A stretch of 64,000 nt of DNA from CAXSEF01 sp964236695 (GCA_964236695.1 CAXSFU010000005.1:1-64000), one strand, 5' to 3'; positions 17,700-26,189 are shown, numbered from the stretch's first letter. Translations and numbers: made by a program. Notes: generated from the letters alone by a model not told the origin.

Positions 17700-18641
17700 T
17701 CAGCCGCCGCCCCGCGCGCACGACGCGCCGCCGAGAACACAGAAGCGTGCGCAGTGCGGATGGTTGAGCACGACCGGGCCCGCCGCCTCCGCCAGGCTGC
17801 CCCCAAGCTCGAACCGCGGGTCGTACGGCAGCAGCGTGCACGCCACCACCGCCGGCCCCGCGGCTCCCTGCCTGCGCACCACCATCCGGCTCCCCGAGCA
17901 CATCACCGACCCCGGCGAGCGCCCCAGGATGCCCCAGCACGCCTCGCTGATCTCGGGCACGTCGCGCGCCCCGTCCATTTCCGGGAAGATCGTCAGCGCC
18001 TCCGGGTCCGCCGCATCCACCGCCAGCCCGCGCGCCGCGAACAGGGCCGCATACCCCGCGCGCAGCGACGCCTCGTCCTCGCCCGACAGCATCCGGCTTG
18101 CGACATGCGTCCGCACCCCGTGCCGCAGCAGCCACGCCAGCCCGTCCAGGCTCGCCTCCCAGCTCCCCGCGCCGCGCTCCCTGTCGTGCACCTCGCGCCC
18201 GTGGTGATCGAGCGACACCCGCAGCAGCAGCCTTCCGCCGAACCGCGCCCGCAGCGACAGCAGCGCCGCCTCCGCCTTGCGCATCGGCCGCATCGCGTTG
18301 GTCAGCACCAGCGCGTTCAGCCCCGCCCCCAGCACGTCCTCCAGCATCCCCGGCAGCGCCGGATTGATGAACGGCTCGCCCCCCGTGAACCCCACCAGCC
18401 GCGTCCCCAGTCCCCCCGACGCGATCTCGGCGAGATACCCGCGCAGGTCCGCCCGCGTCAGGAACGCCAGCCGGTCGTTGCGCGGCGAGCTCTCGATGTA
18501 GCAGCCCGCGCAGGCCAGGTTGCACAGCGTCCCGGTGTTGACCCACAGCGTGTCCAGCGCCCGCAGCGCCACGCTGGCCCGGACCGCGCCGCCCAGCGTG
18601 CGGGCCGGGTCGCGGAACTTGGCGGGGTCGAGGGGGGTCAT
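17700..18641 (-). CDS. Radical SAM protein with C-terminal cysteine cluster
   Basis: About 313 residues. The radical SAM 4Fe-4S motif is CNLACAGC (CX3CX2C) near residue 40, in the context NTGTLCNLACAGCYIESSP. A GFTGGEPFINP segment is the SAM-binding GGE motif. The last 45 residues hold CTLLPYD and CARFCVLGGASC, extra cysteines that could bind an auxiliary cluster as in SPASM/twitch proteins. The reaction is unknown. It is upstream of ino1 on the same strand with a 301-base gap, so it may belong to the biosynthetic cluster or be independent. Family A copy 7 lies just before its start. Confidence 0.8.
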   Translation of the reverse strand: MTPLDPAKFRDPARTLGGAVRASVALRALDTLWVNTGTLCNLACAGCYIESSPRNDRLAFLTRADLRGYLAEIASGGLGTRLVGFTGGEPFINPALPGMLEDVLGAGLNALVLTNAMRPMRKAEAALLSLRARFGGRLLLRVSLDHHGREVHDRERGAGSWEASLDGLAWLLRHGVRTHVASRMLSGEDEASLRAGYAALFAARGLAVDAADPEALTIFPEMDGARDVPEISEACWGILGRSPGSVMCSGSRMVVRRQGAAGPAVVACTLLPYDPRFELGGSLAEAAGPVVLNHPHCARFCVLGGASCARGGG

Positions 18642-18653
18642 GCGCGAAGCAGG

Positions 18654-18786
18654 CGAGGCTGGGCTCTGCCCAGACCCGCAAAGGGCCGTGAGGCCCTTTG
18701 ATCCCTTGACTTAAGGAATGGATTCCAAAGGCTCGCCTTTGGCGGGGTCCCCGCCTTCAAGCATGGGGAGCAGAGCCCCTGGCCTT
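18654..18786. repeat. Family A repeat, copy 7
   Basis: Between the 93-residue gene's stop and the radical SAM start. CTGGGC-TCT-GCCCAG, AAAGGGCC-GTGA-GGCCCTTT, CTTAAG centre and CCAAAGGC/GCCTTTGG are intact. The right arm carries about 14 extra bases (around 18754-18767) that interrupt GGGGTCC...GGGGCAGAGCCCC, so it looks disrupted. Confidence 0.85.
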
Positions 18787-18801
18787 CCCTTGCTCTCCTC
18801 C

Positions 18802-19083
18802 TCACACCGGCCACGGTGCCCGCCCGAAGTACAGGTGGTGCATCACCCCGAGCCGCTCGTCCGAGAGGTCGCCGCGGTCCGGCAGCACGGCGTCGATGCC
18901 GCAGTGCGGGCACAGCGCGGTCGCCCCGTCGTCGATCCAGCGCCCGACCGCCGCCACCCCGAACCGCCGCAGGCAGTAGAAGCAGCACCCCCGGCCCACC
19001 TGGCGCAGCGCGCCGCGGTGGTGCGTGCTTTCGCGGTGCGCCGCCGTGGCGCTCCACTCGGCCGGTGTCAACTGTGCCGCCAT
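18802..19083 (-). CDS. Small zinc-ribbon-like cytoplasmic protein
   Basis: About 93 residues from the ATG at 19083. Two cysteine pairs, CCFYC near residue 36 and CPHCGID near residue 60, suggest a zinc ribbon. A tryptophan-rich opening (LTPAEWSA) and a C-terminal LYFGR are seen in similar uncharacterised proteobacterial proteins. Function unknown. It is the most upstream gene of the long minus-strand run and may not belong to the biosynthetic cluster. Confidence 0.65.
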   Translation of the reverse strand: MAAQLTPAEWSATAAHRESTHHRGALRQVGRGCCFYCLRRFGVAAVGRWIDDGATALCPHCGIDAVLPDRGDLSDERLGVMHHLYFGRAPWPV

Positions 19084-19280
19084 GCCCGCCCCCTTCCGGA
19101 TGCCGCCCCGCTCCAGCGGTCCCGCCCGCGCAACCAGACCTAGCACGACGGGCCGCATCGTGCGCCCCGCGCGCGACGCAGGCCCAAAGGCCCGTGCGCC
19201 GTCGCGACGACCGGCGACACGCTCCGTTGGGAGTTCGCCGGATCGGGACTACGCTTGTCCCCGCCCCTGGAGTGCGCACC

Positions 19281-19337
19281 ATGCCCGAGCCGCCCCTGCA
19301 GCACCCGCCCCGCCACAGCGCCGTCGCCCGCCCGTGA
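19281..19337 (+). CDS. Possible 18-residue leader peptide
   Basis: A short frame, MPEPPLQHPPRHSAVARP, starts 10 bases after a GGAG and ends in a GTGA overlap with the next small gene. The overlap suggests coupling, but the peptide has no similarity and may be chance in GC-rich DNA. Confidence 0.25.
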   Translation: MPEPPLQHPPRHSAVARP

Positions 19338-19516
19338 CCCCCGCCGCCCAGGACCGCCTGCAGCGCGCCCTGCCCGCCCTGGCGCTGGCGGTCCTGCTGG
19401 GGCTGGCGCTGCTTGGCTGGTGGCTGTTCCCTGTGCTGCAGGGCTACGTGGCGTTCCAGGACTGCGCCGCCTCCGGCCGCACCGACTGCACCCCGCACCA
19501 GGCTCCGGGCCCCTGA
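19334..19516 (+). CDS. Small single-pass membrane protein
   Basis: About 60 residues from a GTG. One strong membrane segment (ALALAVLLGLALLGWWLF) is followed by a short tail with two cysteines (FQDCAASGRTDC) that would lie in the periplasm if the N-terminus is inside. Not recognised. The YqaE/Pmp3 gene follows 65 bases downstream in the same direction. Confidence 0.45.
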   Translation: MTPAAQDRLQRALPALALAVLLGLALLGWWLFPVLQGYVAFQDCAASGRTDCTPHQAPGP

Positions 19517-19580
19517 GCGCCGCCCCGATGCCCCCAACCGCGCCCGCCCGGCGACGCCGGGCACCCCCAGGAGACGACCG

Positions 19581-19775
19581 ATGCGCCTGCTTCTCGCCAT
19601 CCTGCTGCCCTGGCTCCAGTTCTTCACCATCGGCAGGCCGGTCGCCGGCCTGCTCTGCCTCGTGCTCCAGGTCACCGTCATCGGCTGGATTCCCGCCGCC
19701 CTGTGGTCGGTCTACGGGCTGAGCCAGTTCCACACCGACCGCAAGATCGCCAGGGCCGTGACGCGCCCCCGCTGA
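19581..19775 (+). CDS. YqaE/Pmp3-family small membrane protein
   Basis: About 64 residues. It has two hydrophobic segments and the pattern GLLCLVLQVTVIGWIPAALW, which matches the second helix of the YqaE/Pmp3 family, small proteins linked to membrane potential and stress tolerance. The start at 19581 is set by AGGAG eight bases upstream. Function in this organism is inferred from family only. Confidence 0.6.
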   Translation: MRLLLAILLPWLQFFTIGRPVAGLLCLVLQVTVIGWIPAALWSVYGLSQFHTDRKIARAVTRPR

Positions 19776-19882
19776 CCCCGGCCCCGCTCACGACAGCCCG
19801 GGCGCAGTCCCCGGCGACCGCGCACCCTCGCAATCGCCCGCCGCTCCCGATATCTGGCCCACCACCCTCCCAGGAGCCCACC

Positions 19883-20200
19883 ATGTATCTCGCCATGAAC
19901 CGCTTCCGCGTCGTCCCCGAGCACAGCGCCGCCTTCGAGGAGATGTGGCGCTCGCGCGACAGCCACCTGCGCGAGACCCCCGGCTTCGTCGAGTTCAACC
20001 TGCTGCGCGGCCCCACCCGCGACGACCACGTGCTGTACTCTTCGCACACCGTGTGGAGCAGCTACGCCGAGTTCGAGGCCTGGACCCGCTCCGACGCCTT
20101 CCGCGCCGCCCACCGCAGCGCCGGCGGCACCCGCGAGATGTACCTCGGCCCGCCCGAGTTCGAGGGCTTCGAGTCCGTCCAGCGCCTCGCGATGGACTGA
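19883..20200 (+). CDS. Antibiotic biosynthesis monooxygenase (ABM) domain protein, IsdG-like
   Basis: About 105 residues forming a single ferredoxin-like ABM domain. NRFRVVPEHSAAFEEMW, PGFVEFNLLRG and YAEFEAWTRSDAFRAAH match the family, which includes heme-degrading IsdG/HmoA-type proteins and small quinol oxygenases. An AGGAG site lies just upstream of the ATG at 19883. Heme degradation is possible: the family's Asn lies near the start and a His in AAHRS, but this cannot be decided from sequence alone. Family B copy 1 follows its stop codon. Confidence 0.75.
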   Translation: MYLAMNRFRVVPEHSAAFEEMWRSRDSHLRETPGFVEFNLLRGPTRDDHVLYSSHTVWSSYAEFEAWTRSDAFRAAHRSAGGTREMYLGPPEFEGFESVQRLAMD

Positions 20201-20220
20201 AGACTGCCGTTGGTGCGAGG

Positions 20221-20362
20221 CAGGGCAGCAGGAGTCTTCTTTTTCTGAGGAAAAAGAAGCAAAAAGACTTTGCCCATGGGTTTCCGGGCGCGCGGGCGGC
20301 CCCGGAACCCAGTGGACAAAAGTTCTTTGGTTCTTTCCTTCAAGAAAGAACATGCTTCCTTT
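20221..20362. repeat. Family B repeat, copy 1
   Basis: T/A-rich element starting about 20 bases after the ABM stop. Three hairpins: CTTCTTTTTCT/GGAAAAAGAAG, TTCCGGG/CCCGGAA, and GTTCTTT/AAAGAAC. The remainder, 20363-20629, is GC-rich and shows no gene; pntAA begins at 20630 after GGAGG. Confidence 0.85.
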
Positions 20363-20629
20363 CCGCTCTTTCGCAGGAGACCGGGGCCCTCAGGTCCGTG
20401 GCCCCTTCCAGCCGCCACCGGGGCAGGGCAGGGGCTTTGCCGCAGGCCCGCTTGCGCGAGCCCCCCAACGGGTGGGCGTCCGAACGCCCCTGGCCCCGGG
20501 CAGGCCGGAGCAAAACCCGGCCCTGCCCCCTCGCCCCGGCCGCCGCGGCCCCTTGCGCCCCGTCACCTAGCTGAGCATCGTTGCGCTTCGGACCCGCCAC
20601 GCCTCCGGCGCGCGTCCCGGAGGAACACG

Positions 20630-22180
20630 ATGCGTCTGGCTGTGCTCAAGGAAACCCGGCCCGGTGAGGCGCGCGTCGCCGCCACCCCGGACACGGTGAA
20701 GAAGCTGCTCGCTCTCGGCCTGGAGGTCGCGGTGCAGTCCGGCGCCGGCGCCGGCGCCGCGATTCCCGACCAGGATTACGCCGAGGCCGGCGCGCAGCTC
20801 GCCCCCGACGCCGCCGCCGCGCTCGCCGGCGCCGGCATCGTCCTCGCGGTCCAGGCCCCCGATGCCGCCACCCGCGCGGCCCTGCCGCGCGGCGCCCTGC
20901 TGCTGTGCATCTCCGGCGCCCTCGGCACCCCGGGCCTGGTGCCCACGCTCGCGCAGGCGGGCGTCGACCTCGTCGCCATGGAGCTGCTGCCGCGCATCAC
21001 CCGCGCCCAGTCCATGGACGTGCTGTCGTCGCAGTCCAACCTCGCCGGCTACCGCGCCGTGATCGAGGGCGCGGGCGCCTTCGACCGCGGCTTCGCCATG
21101 ATGATGACCGCCGCCGGCACCGTGCCGCCGGCCCGCGTGTTCGTGCTCGGCGCCGGCGTCGCCGGCCTGCAGGCCATCGCCACCGCGCGCCGCCTCGGCG
21201 CCATCGTGTCCGCCACCGACGTCCGCCCTGCCGCTAAGGAGGAGATCCGCTCGCTCGGCGCCACCTACGTCGGCGTCGAGGACGACGAGAGCGCCGCCGC
21301 CCAGACCAGCGGCGGCTACGCCAAGGAGATGAGCGACGCCTTCCGCAGGAAGCAGGCCGAGCTGATGGTCGCGACCGTCGCCAAGAACGACCTGGTGATC
21401 TGCACCGCCCTGGTGATGGGCCGCAAGGCGCCGACCCTGGTGACCCAGCAGATGCTCGCGGGCATGAAGCCCGGCAGCGTCGTGGTCGACCTCGCCTCCG
21501 ACACCGGCGGCAACTGCGAGGCCACCGTGCCCGGCGAGCAGACCACCACAGAGAACGGCGTGAAGATCCTCGGCTGGCGCAACTGGCCCGCCCGCATCCC
21601 CGTCGCCGCCAGCGCCCTGTACTCGCGCAACCTGCTGACCTTCATCACCACCTTCTGGGACAAGGCGGCCGGCAAGCCCGTCCTGCCGCCCGAGGACGAC
21701 ATCGTGCGCGGCGTCCTGCTCACCCGCGACGGCAGCGTCGTCGCCGAGCAGTTCCGCGACGCCGCCCCGCTCGCCCCCGACGCGGCCCCCGCGCCCGCCG
21801 GCACCGCGTCCGGCGAGGCCGAAGGCCTGCCGCGCCCCGCGCCGGCCCCGCCCCACGAGCAGGCCGCCACCCTCGTCCCCACCGCCGCGGCAGGCGCCCC
21901 GGCCGCATTCCCAGGAGGCGCGCAGATGGCCGCAACCCCCGACGACGCCGACCCGAAGCTCGCCGCCGAGGGCCTGAGCTTCACCCCGCCCGGCACCCCG
22001 CCGATGCCCGCTCCGGACCTCCCCGCCGGCGAGCTGCTGCAGTCCGGCGACACCGCCACCCCGCAGCCTGCGCCCGCCCCGGCCGCCGCCGACGCCACCC
22101 CGCACCCCGCAGCGCCCGCCACCGGCAGCTTCGCCCCCCCGCCGATGCCGTCCGAGCAGGCCCCGGAGACGCAGGCATGA
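20630..22180 (+). CDS. pntAA: NAD(P) transhydrogenase alpha subunit, part 1, with long C-terminal tail
   Basis: Soluble NAD(H)-binding domain (dI) of the proton-translocating transhydrogenase that makes NADPH from NADH and NADP using proton-motive force. About 516 residues; AGGAGG... precedes the ATG at 20630. MRLAVLKETRPGEARVA opens the domain, VLGAGVAGLQAIATARRLGA is the NAD-binding loop, and the mobile-loop region follows. In Rhodospirillum rubrum this subunit is about 384 residues. Here residues from about 385 onward form an extra tail of some 130 residues rich in Ala and Pro, in the place where other species fuse the membrane part. The next gene begins with an ATGA overlap. Confidence 0.9.
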   Translation: MRLAVLKETRPGEARVAATPDTVKKLLALGLEVAVQSGAGAGAAIPDQDYAEAGAQLAPDAAAALAGAGIVLAVQAPDAATRAALPRGALLLCISGALGTPGLVPTLAQAGVDLVAMELLPRITRAQSMDVLSSQSNLAGYRAVIEGAGAFDRGFAMMMTAAGTVPPARVFVLGAGVAGLQAIATARRLGAIVSATDVRPAAKEEIRSLGATYVGVEDDESAAAQTSGGYAKEMSDAFRRKQAELMVATVAKNDLVICTALVMGRKAPTLVTQQMLAGMKPGSVVVDLASDTGGNCEATVPGEQTTTENGVKILGWRNWPARIPVAASALYSRNLLTFITTFWDKAAGKPVLPPEDDIVRGVLLTRDGSVVAEQFRDAAPLAPDAAPAPAGTASGEAEGLPRPAPAPPHEQAATLVPTAAAGAPAAFPGGAQMAATPDDADPKLAAEGLSFTPPGTPPMPAPDLPAGELLQSGDTATPQPAPAPAAADATPHPAAPATGSFAPPPMPSEQAPETQA

Positions 22181-22590
22181 ACCCCGACACCCTCGCCCAG
22201 CAGGCCGACGGCATCTCCGCCCAGTCCGCCAACCTCGCGGCCCAGCTGCGCATGATGGCCGACTCCGTCTCAACCCACGCCGACGCCCTCGCGCCCGTCG
22301 GCGCCGCCGTCGAGCCGTTCGTGTTCCTGCTCGCCGTGTTCCTCATGGCCTGCTTCGTCGGCTACTACGTCGTCTGGAACGTCACCCCCGCGCTGCACTC
22401 GCCGCTGATGGCGGTGACCAACGCCATCTCCTCGGTGATCATCGTCGGCGCCATGCTCGCCACCGGGCTGGGCCACGGCGTCGCCGCCCCCTTGTTCGGC
22501 TTCCTCGCCGTCGTCCTCGCCTCGATCAACATCTTCGGCGGCTTCACCGTCACGCAGCGCATGCTGTCCATGTTCCGCGCCCGGAAGTAA
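22177..22590 (+). CDS. pntAB: NAD(P) transhydrogenase alpha subunit, part 2 (membrane)
   Basis: Small membrane subunit (part of dII) of the split transhydrogenase, about 137 residues. An amphipathic N-terminal 40 residues precede membrane helices: FVFLLAVFLMACFVGYYVVW, VTNAISSVIIVGAML and LFGFLAVVLASINIFGGF. It overlaps the pntAA stop by four bases, and pntB starts seven bases after its stop, so all three are one operon. Confidence 0.9.
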   Translation: MNPDTLAQQADGISAQSANLAAQLRMMADSVSTHADALAPVGAAVEPFVFLLAVFLMACFVGYYVVWNVTPALHSPLMAVTNAISSVIIVGAMLATGLGHGVAAPLFGFLAVVLASINIFGGFTVTQRMLSMFRARK

Positions 22591-22597
22591 TCCCAGC

Positions 22598-24004
22598 ATG
22601 TCCCCCAGCCTGACCGCGCTCGCCTACCTCGTCGCCGCCGTCCTCTTCATCCTGGCACTCCGCGGCCTGTCGCATCCCTCGACCTCGCGCACCGGCAACC
22701 GCTTCGGCATCGCCGGCATGGCGGTCGCCATCGTCGCCACCCTGCTGCGCCAGGGCTTCTCCGGCCAGGGCTACGTCCTGATCATCGCAGGCATCGCGAT
22801 CGGCGGCGCCATCGGCGTCGTCGTCGCGCGGCGCATCCAGATGACCGCCCTGCCGCAGCTCGTCGCCGCCTTCCACTCCCTCGTCGGCCTCGCCGCCGTG
22901 TTCGTCGCCGCCGCCGCGCTGAACGCCCCCGCGGCCTTCGGCATCGGCACCCCCGGCCACATCCACACCGAGAGCCTGGTCGAGATGTCGATCGGCCTCG
23001 CCATCGGCGCCATCACCTTCACCGGCTCCCTCGTCGCGTTCGCCAAGCTCCAGGCGCTGATCAAGGGCAACCCGCTGACCTTCCGCGGCCAGCACATCCT
23101 CAACGCGGCGCTGGGCGGCCTCGCCGTCGCCCTGATCGTCGTCTTCGTGCTGACCTCCAGCCAGGTCGTGTTCTGGCTCGTGGCGCTGACCGCCTTGGCG
23201 CTTGGCTTCCTGCTGATCCTGCCGATCGGCGGCGCCGACATGCCGGTCGTCGTCTCCATGCTGAACAGCTACTCCGGCTGGGCCGCCTGCGGCATCGGCT
23301 TCACCATCGAGAACCTGGCGCTGATCATCACCGGCGCCCTCGTCGGCGCCTCCGGCGCGATCCTGTCCTACGTCATGTGCAAGGGCATGAACCGCTCGAT
23401 CTTCAACGTGCTGCTCGGCGGCTTCGGCACCGCCGGCGGCGCGGCCGCGGGCCCCGCCGGCGCCCAGGGCGAGCGTTCCGTCCGCTCGGGTGCGGCCGAC
23501 GACGCCGGCTTCATCATGAAGAACGCCTCCAAGGTCATCGTCGTCCCCGGCTACGGCATGGCCGTCGCCCAGGCCCAGCACGCGCTCCGCGAGATGGGTG
23601 ACATCCTCAAGGCCGAGGGCGTGGACGTGAAATACGCCATCCACCCCGTCGCCGGCCGCATGCCCGGCCACATGAACGTCCTGCTGGCCGAAGCCAACGT
23701 CCCCTACGACGACGTCTTCGAGCTGGAGCAGATCAACTCCGAGTTCGCCTCCGCCGACGTCGCCTTCGTCATCGGCGCCAACGACGTCACCAACCCCGCC
23801 GCCAAGACCGACAAGACCTCCGCCATCTATGGCATGCCCATCCTCGAGGTGGAAAAGGCCGGCACCGTCCTGTTCATCAAGCGCTCCATGGCCTCTGGCT
23901 ACGCGGGCGTGGACAACGAGCTGTTCTTCCGGCCCAACACCATGATGCTGTTCGGCGACGCCAAGAAGGTCACCGAGGAGATCGTCCAGGCCCTCGGCCG
24001 GTAG
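22598..24004 (+). CDS. pntB: NAD(P) transhydrogenase beta subunit
   Basis: Membrane (dII) and NADP-binding (dIII) subunit, about 468 residues. The N-terminal two thirds hold repeated membrane helices. The C-terminal domain begins near residue 305 with VIVVPGYGMAVAQAQHALREM, the NADP site, and contains HPVAGRMPGHMNVLL and GANDVTNPAA, all hallmark dIII motifs. Completes the pntAA-AB-B operon, which supplies NADPH. A family A repeat begins five bases after the stop. Confidence 0.93.
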   Translation: MSPSLTALAYLVAAVLFILALRGLSHPSTSRTGNRFGIAGMAVAIVATLLRQGFSGQGYVLIIAGIAIGGAIGVVVARRIQMTALPQLVAAFHSLVGLAAVFVAAAALNAPAAFGIGTPGHIHTESLVEMSIGLAIGAITFTGSLVAFAKLQALIKGNPLTFRGQHILNAALGGLAVALIVVFVLTSSQVVFWLVALTALALGFLLILPIGGADMPVVVSMLNSYSGWAACGIGFTIENLALIITGALVGASGAILSYVMCKGMNRSIFNVLLGGFGTAGGAAAGPAGAQGERSVRSGAADDAGFIMKNASKVIVVPGYGMAVAQAQHALREMGDILKAEGVDVKYAIHPVAGRMPGHMNVLLAEANVPYDDVFELEQINSEFASADVAFVIGANDVTNPAAKTDKTSAIYGMPILEVEKAGTVLFIKRSMASGYAGVDNELFFRPNTMMLFGDAKKVTEEIVQALGR

Positions 24005-24008
24005 CAAG

Positions 24009-24160
24009 CAAGGCCGGGCTCTGCCCGGACCCGCCAAAGGGCCGAGCCCTTTGGAAACCCTGCGAAAGGGCCGGAGCACCCGCTCCGGCCCCTTCCTCTC
24101 TGCTAACCCCAGGAGTCCAGAGGCTTGCCTCTGGCGGGTCCAGGGCAGAGCCCTGGCCTT
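24009..24160. repeat. Family A repeat, copy 8
   Basis: Directly after pntB. Its left hairpin is CCGGGC-TCT-GCCCGG, where most copies have CTGGGC-TCT-GCCCAG: a paired change. Further hairpins are CCAAAGGGC/GCCCTTTGG, GGGCCGGAGC/GCTCCGGCCC, and CCAGGGC-AGA-GCCCTGG. Confidence 0.88.
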
Positions 24161-24225
24161 CCTTCTCCCCTGGCCCGGAACTTGCCTCCCGTCCCCGTGA
24201 ACAGCCCGTCCACGGAGACACCCGC

Positions 24226-25485
24226 ATGTCCGCCACCGCCCTCGCACCCCCGCGCGACTCCGCCGACACCGCCCGCTGGACCCAGCTCGGCCTCGGCCTG
24301 CTGTGCATGATGGCGATCAGCTCCCCCCAGTATGTCTGGACCCTGTTCACCAAGCCTCTCGGCGCCTCGCTCAACGCCACCCCCGCCGCGATCCAGTGGA
24401 CCTTCGTCCTCCTCGTCGTCCTGCAGACCTTCTTCTCCCCCTTCCAGGGCTGGCTCGTGCAGCGCTTCGGCCCCCGCCGCCTGATCGCCCTGGGTGCCGC
24501 GCTCACCGGCCTCGCCTGGGTCCTCGCCTCCCAGGTCACCACGCTCCTCGGCCTCTACCTTGCCTACGGCGTCACCGCCGGCCTGGGCACCGGCATCGTC
24601 TACGTCGGCGTCGTCGGCCTGGTGTGCGGCTGGTTCCCCGACCGCCGCGGCTTCGCGGCCGGGGTCGTTGCCGCCGGCTACGGCATGGGCGCCATCCTGA
24701 CCACCTTCCCGGTCAGCACGAGCCTCGCGGCCAACGGCGTCCGTCCCACCCTGCTCTGGTTCGGCCTCGCCTTCGGCGCCATCGGCGTGCTCGCCGCCGC
24801 CGGCCTGCGCGCCGCTCCCACGGCGGCCGCCCCCCGCGCCGCGACCGCCGCCGATCCCCGCGACACCCCCACCGCCGCGATGCTCCGCCACCCCGTGTTC
24901 TGGCTGATGTTCGTCATGATGACCCTGATGTCGACCTCCGGCCTGATGGTCACCTCGCAACTCGCCACCTTCGCCGCCGACTTCGGCCTGTCCCACGCCA
25001 CGGTGTTCGGCCTGGCCGCGATCCCGCTCGCGCTCACCATCGACCGCTTCGCCAACGGCCTGACCCGCCCGTTCTTCGGCTGGGTGTCCGACCGCATCGG
25101 CCGCGAGCCCACCATGGCCCTCGCCTTCGCCCTGGAAGGCTGCGCCATGACCGCCTGGCTCGCCTGCCGCGCCGACCCACTGGCCTTCGCCCTGCTGTCC
25201 GGTGTCGTGTTCTTCGGCTGGGGCGAGATCTTCTCCCTGTTCCCTTCCACCCTGACCGACACCTTCGGGGTGCGCTGGGCCACGCAGAACTACGGCTGCC
25301 TCTACATCGCCCAGGGGCTCGGCTCGATCCTCGGCGGCCCGATGGCCTCCTACCTGCACGGCGCAACGGGCACCTGGACGCCGGTGTTCGCGCTGGCGAT
25401 CGGTGCCGACTTCCTCACTGCAGGTCTCGCGCTGTTCGTGCTCCGCCCGATGCGCGCACGCGTTCTCGCGGCAGCGCGGACTTGA
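24226..25485 (+). CDS. MFS transporter, oxalate/formate antiporter (OxlT)-like
   Basis: Inner-membrane transporter of about 419 residues with 12 predicted helices. Family features: an N-terminal SSPQYVWTLFTKPL, the loop 2-3 segment LVQRFGPRRL, and a second-half loop FGWVSDRIGRE. The overall pattern matches the OxlT-like MFS group that exchanges small carboxylates. No oxalate or formate enzyme genes are nearby, so the substrate is open. GGAG lies upstream of the ATG at 24226. The gene converges with the toxin-antitoxin pair. Confidence 0.75.
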   Translation: MSATALAPPRDSADTARWTQLGLGLLCMMAISSPQYVWTLFTKPLGASLNATPAAIQWTFVLLVVLQTFFSPFQGWLVQRFGPRRLIALGAALTGLAWVLASQVTTLLGLYLAYGVTAGLGTGIVYVGVVGLVCGWFPDRRGFAAGVVAAGYGMGAILTTFPVSTSLAANGVRPTLLWFGLAFGAIGVLAAAGLRAAPTAAAPRAATAADPRDTPTAAMLRHPVFWLMFVMMTLMSTSGLMVTSQLATFAADFGLSHATVFGLAAIPLALTIDRFANGLTRPFFGWVSDRIGREPTMALAFALEGCAMTAWLACRADPLAFALLSGVVFFGWGEIFSLFPSTLTDTFGVRWATQNYGCLYIAQGLGSILGGPMASYLHGATGTWTPVFALAIGADFLTAGLALFVLRPMRARVLAAART

Positions 25486-25499
25486 TGGACGCGCCAGCA

Positions 25500-25523
25500 C
25501 CAGTCACGACTGGAAGCCTTTTT
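25500..25523 (+). terminator. Possible weak terminator after the MFS gene
   Basis: CCAGT-CACG-ACTGG hairpin followed by a five-T run, 14 bases after the MFS stop. The stem is only five base pairs, so termination is uncertain. Confidence 0.3.
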
Positions 25524-25535
25524 CAAATGCCCAGT

Positions 25536-25892
25536 TCACCCCATAAGTGGATATGGTCGCCGCCGAAGCGTGATCTTGGGATAACTCACTGCTTGGTAGC
25601 TTCCTGCAGTCGCCCCATTCACTACGCACCTGATCTTGTCTGGATCGGCCCTGATGACCGGCCACAGATTGGTGTCCACCGCGACGATGGCGATGGTGTG
25701 TCCCGACAGGTTCTGCTGATGCACGATGTTCTGGTCGCACGTCACGAGGACATCAAAGCGCGCTGCGGCTGCGGCCAGAAGCCTCCCGTTGCTTAGTGCG
25801 TCCCAGCCTTCCTGCACTGCCGTGCGGACAGCATGCCCATGGAGCAGCGCCGCGAGCGGAACCGGCACGTTATGGTCAAGCAGGACGTCCAT
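25536..25892 (-). CDS. DUF5615 PIN-like toxin
   Basis: Toxin of a type II toxin-antitoxin pair, probably a PIN-like RNase. About 118 residues. It opens with MDVLLDHNVPVPLAALL, the Asp-bearing first strand typical of DUF5615, has GWDALSNGRLLAAA, and VLVTCDQN, with another acidic residue expected in the metal site. The start overlaps the upstream antitoxin gene by 17 bases, so translation is coupled. Codon use is visibly less GC-biased than the surroundings, which suggests transfer. Confidence 0.75.
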   Translation of the reverse strand: MDVLLDHNVPVPLAALLHGHAVRTAVQEGWDALSNGRLLAAAAARFDVLVTCDQNIVHQQNLSGHTIAIVAVDTNLWPVIRADPDKIRCVVNGATAGSYQAVSYPKITLRRRPYPLMG

Positions 25893-26106
25893 GCCGTCCG
25901 TCGCGATAGGCCAGGATCATGCTGACATCAGCGAGCGGCACGTTGAACGTTTCCGCCACCTCCGTCGGCGTCAGCCCCGCATCGTAGTTGTCCACGATGC
26001 CCTGCACCGGCATCCGCGTTCCCCTCAGCACCGCGGTGCCCGACAGCCGCCCCGCCACCCTCTCGACCAGGCTGCACCCACTCCAGTCGGTCTGTTGCTC
26101 GTCCAT
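25876..26106 (-). CDS. DUF433 antitoxin
   Basis: About 76 residues from the ATG at 26106. The DUF433 core reads GTRMPVQGIVDNYDAGLTP followed by EVAETFNVPLADVSMIL, a winged helix-turn-helix-like fold. DUF433 proteins are regularly paired with DUF5615 toxins, and here the gene precedes and overlaps the toxin gene. It probably binds the toxin and represses its own promoter. I saw no clear operator in the 80 bases between this start and the SDR stop. Confidence 0.75.
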   Translation of the reverse strand: MDEQQTDWSGCSLVERVAGRLSGTAVLRGTRMPVQGIVDNYDAGLTPTEVAETFNVPLADVSMILAYRDGRHGRPA

Positions 26107-26189
26107 CACTCGCTCCCCAATCCCGACAGACCACCGCAGGTCCCGAGCCCGTGAGCTTACGCGCTTCAGACCTGCCGATCCCAGTTTCC

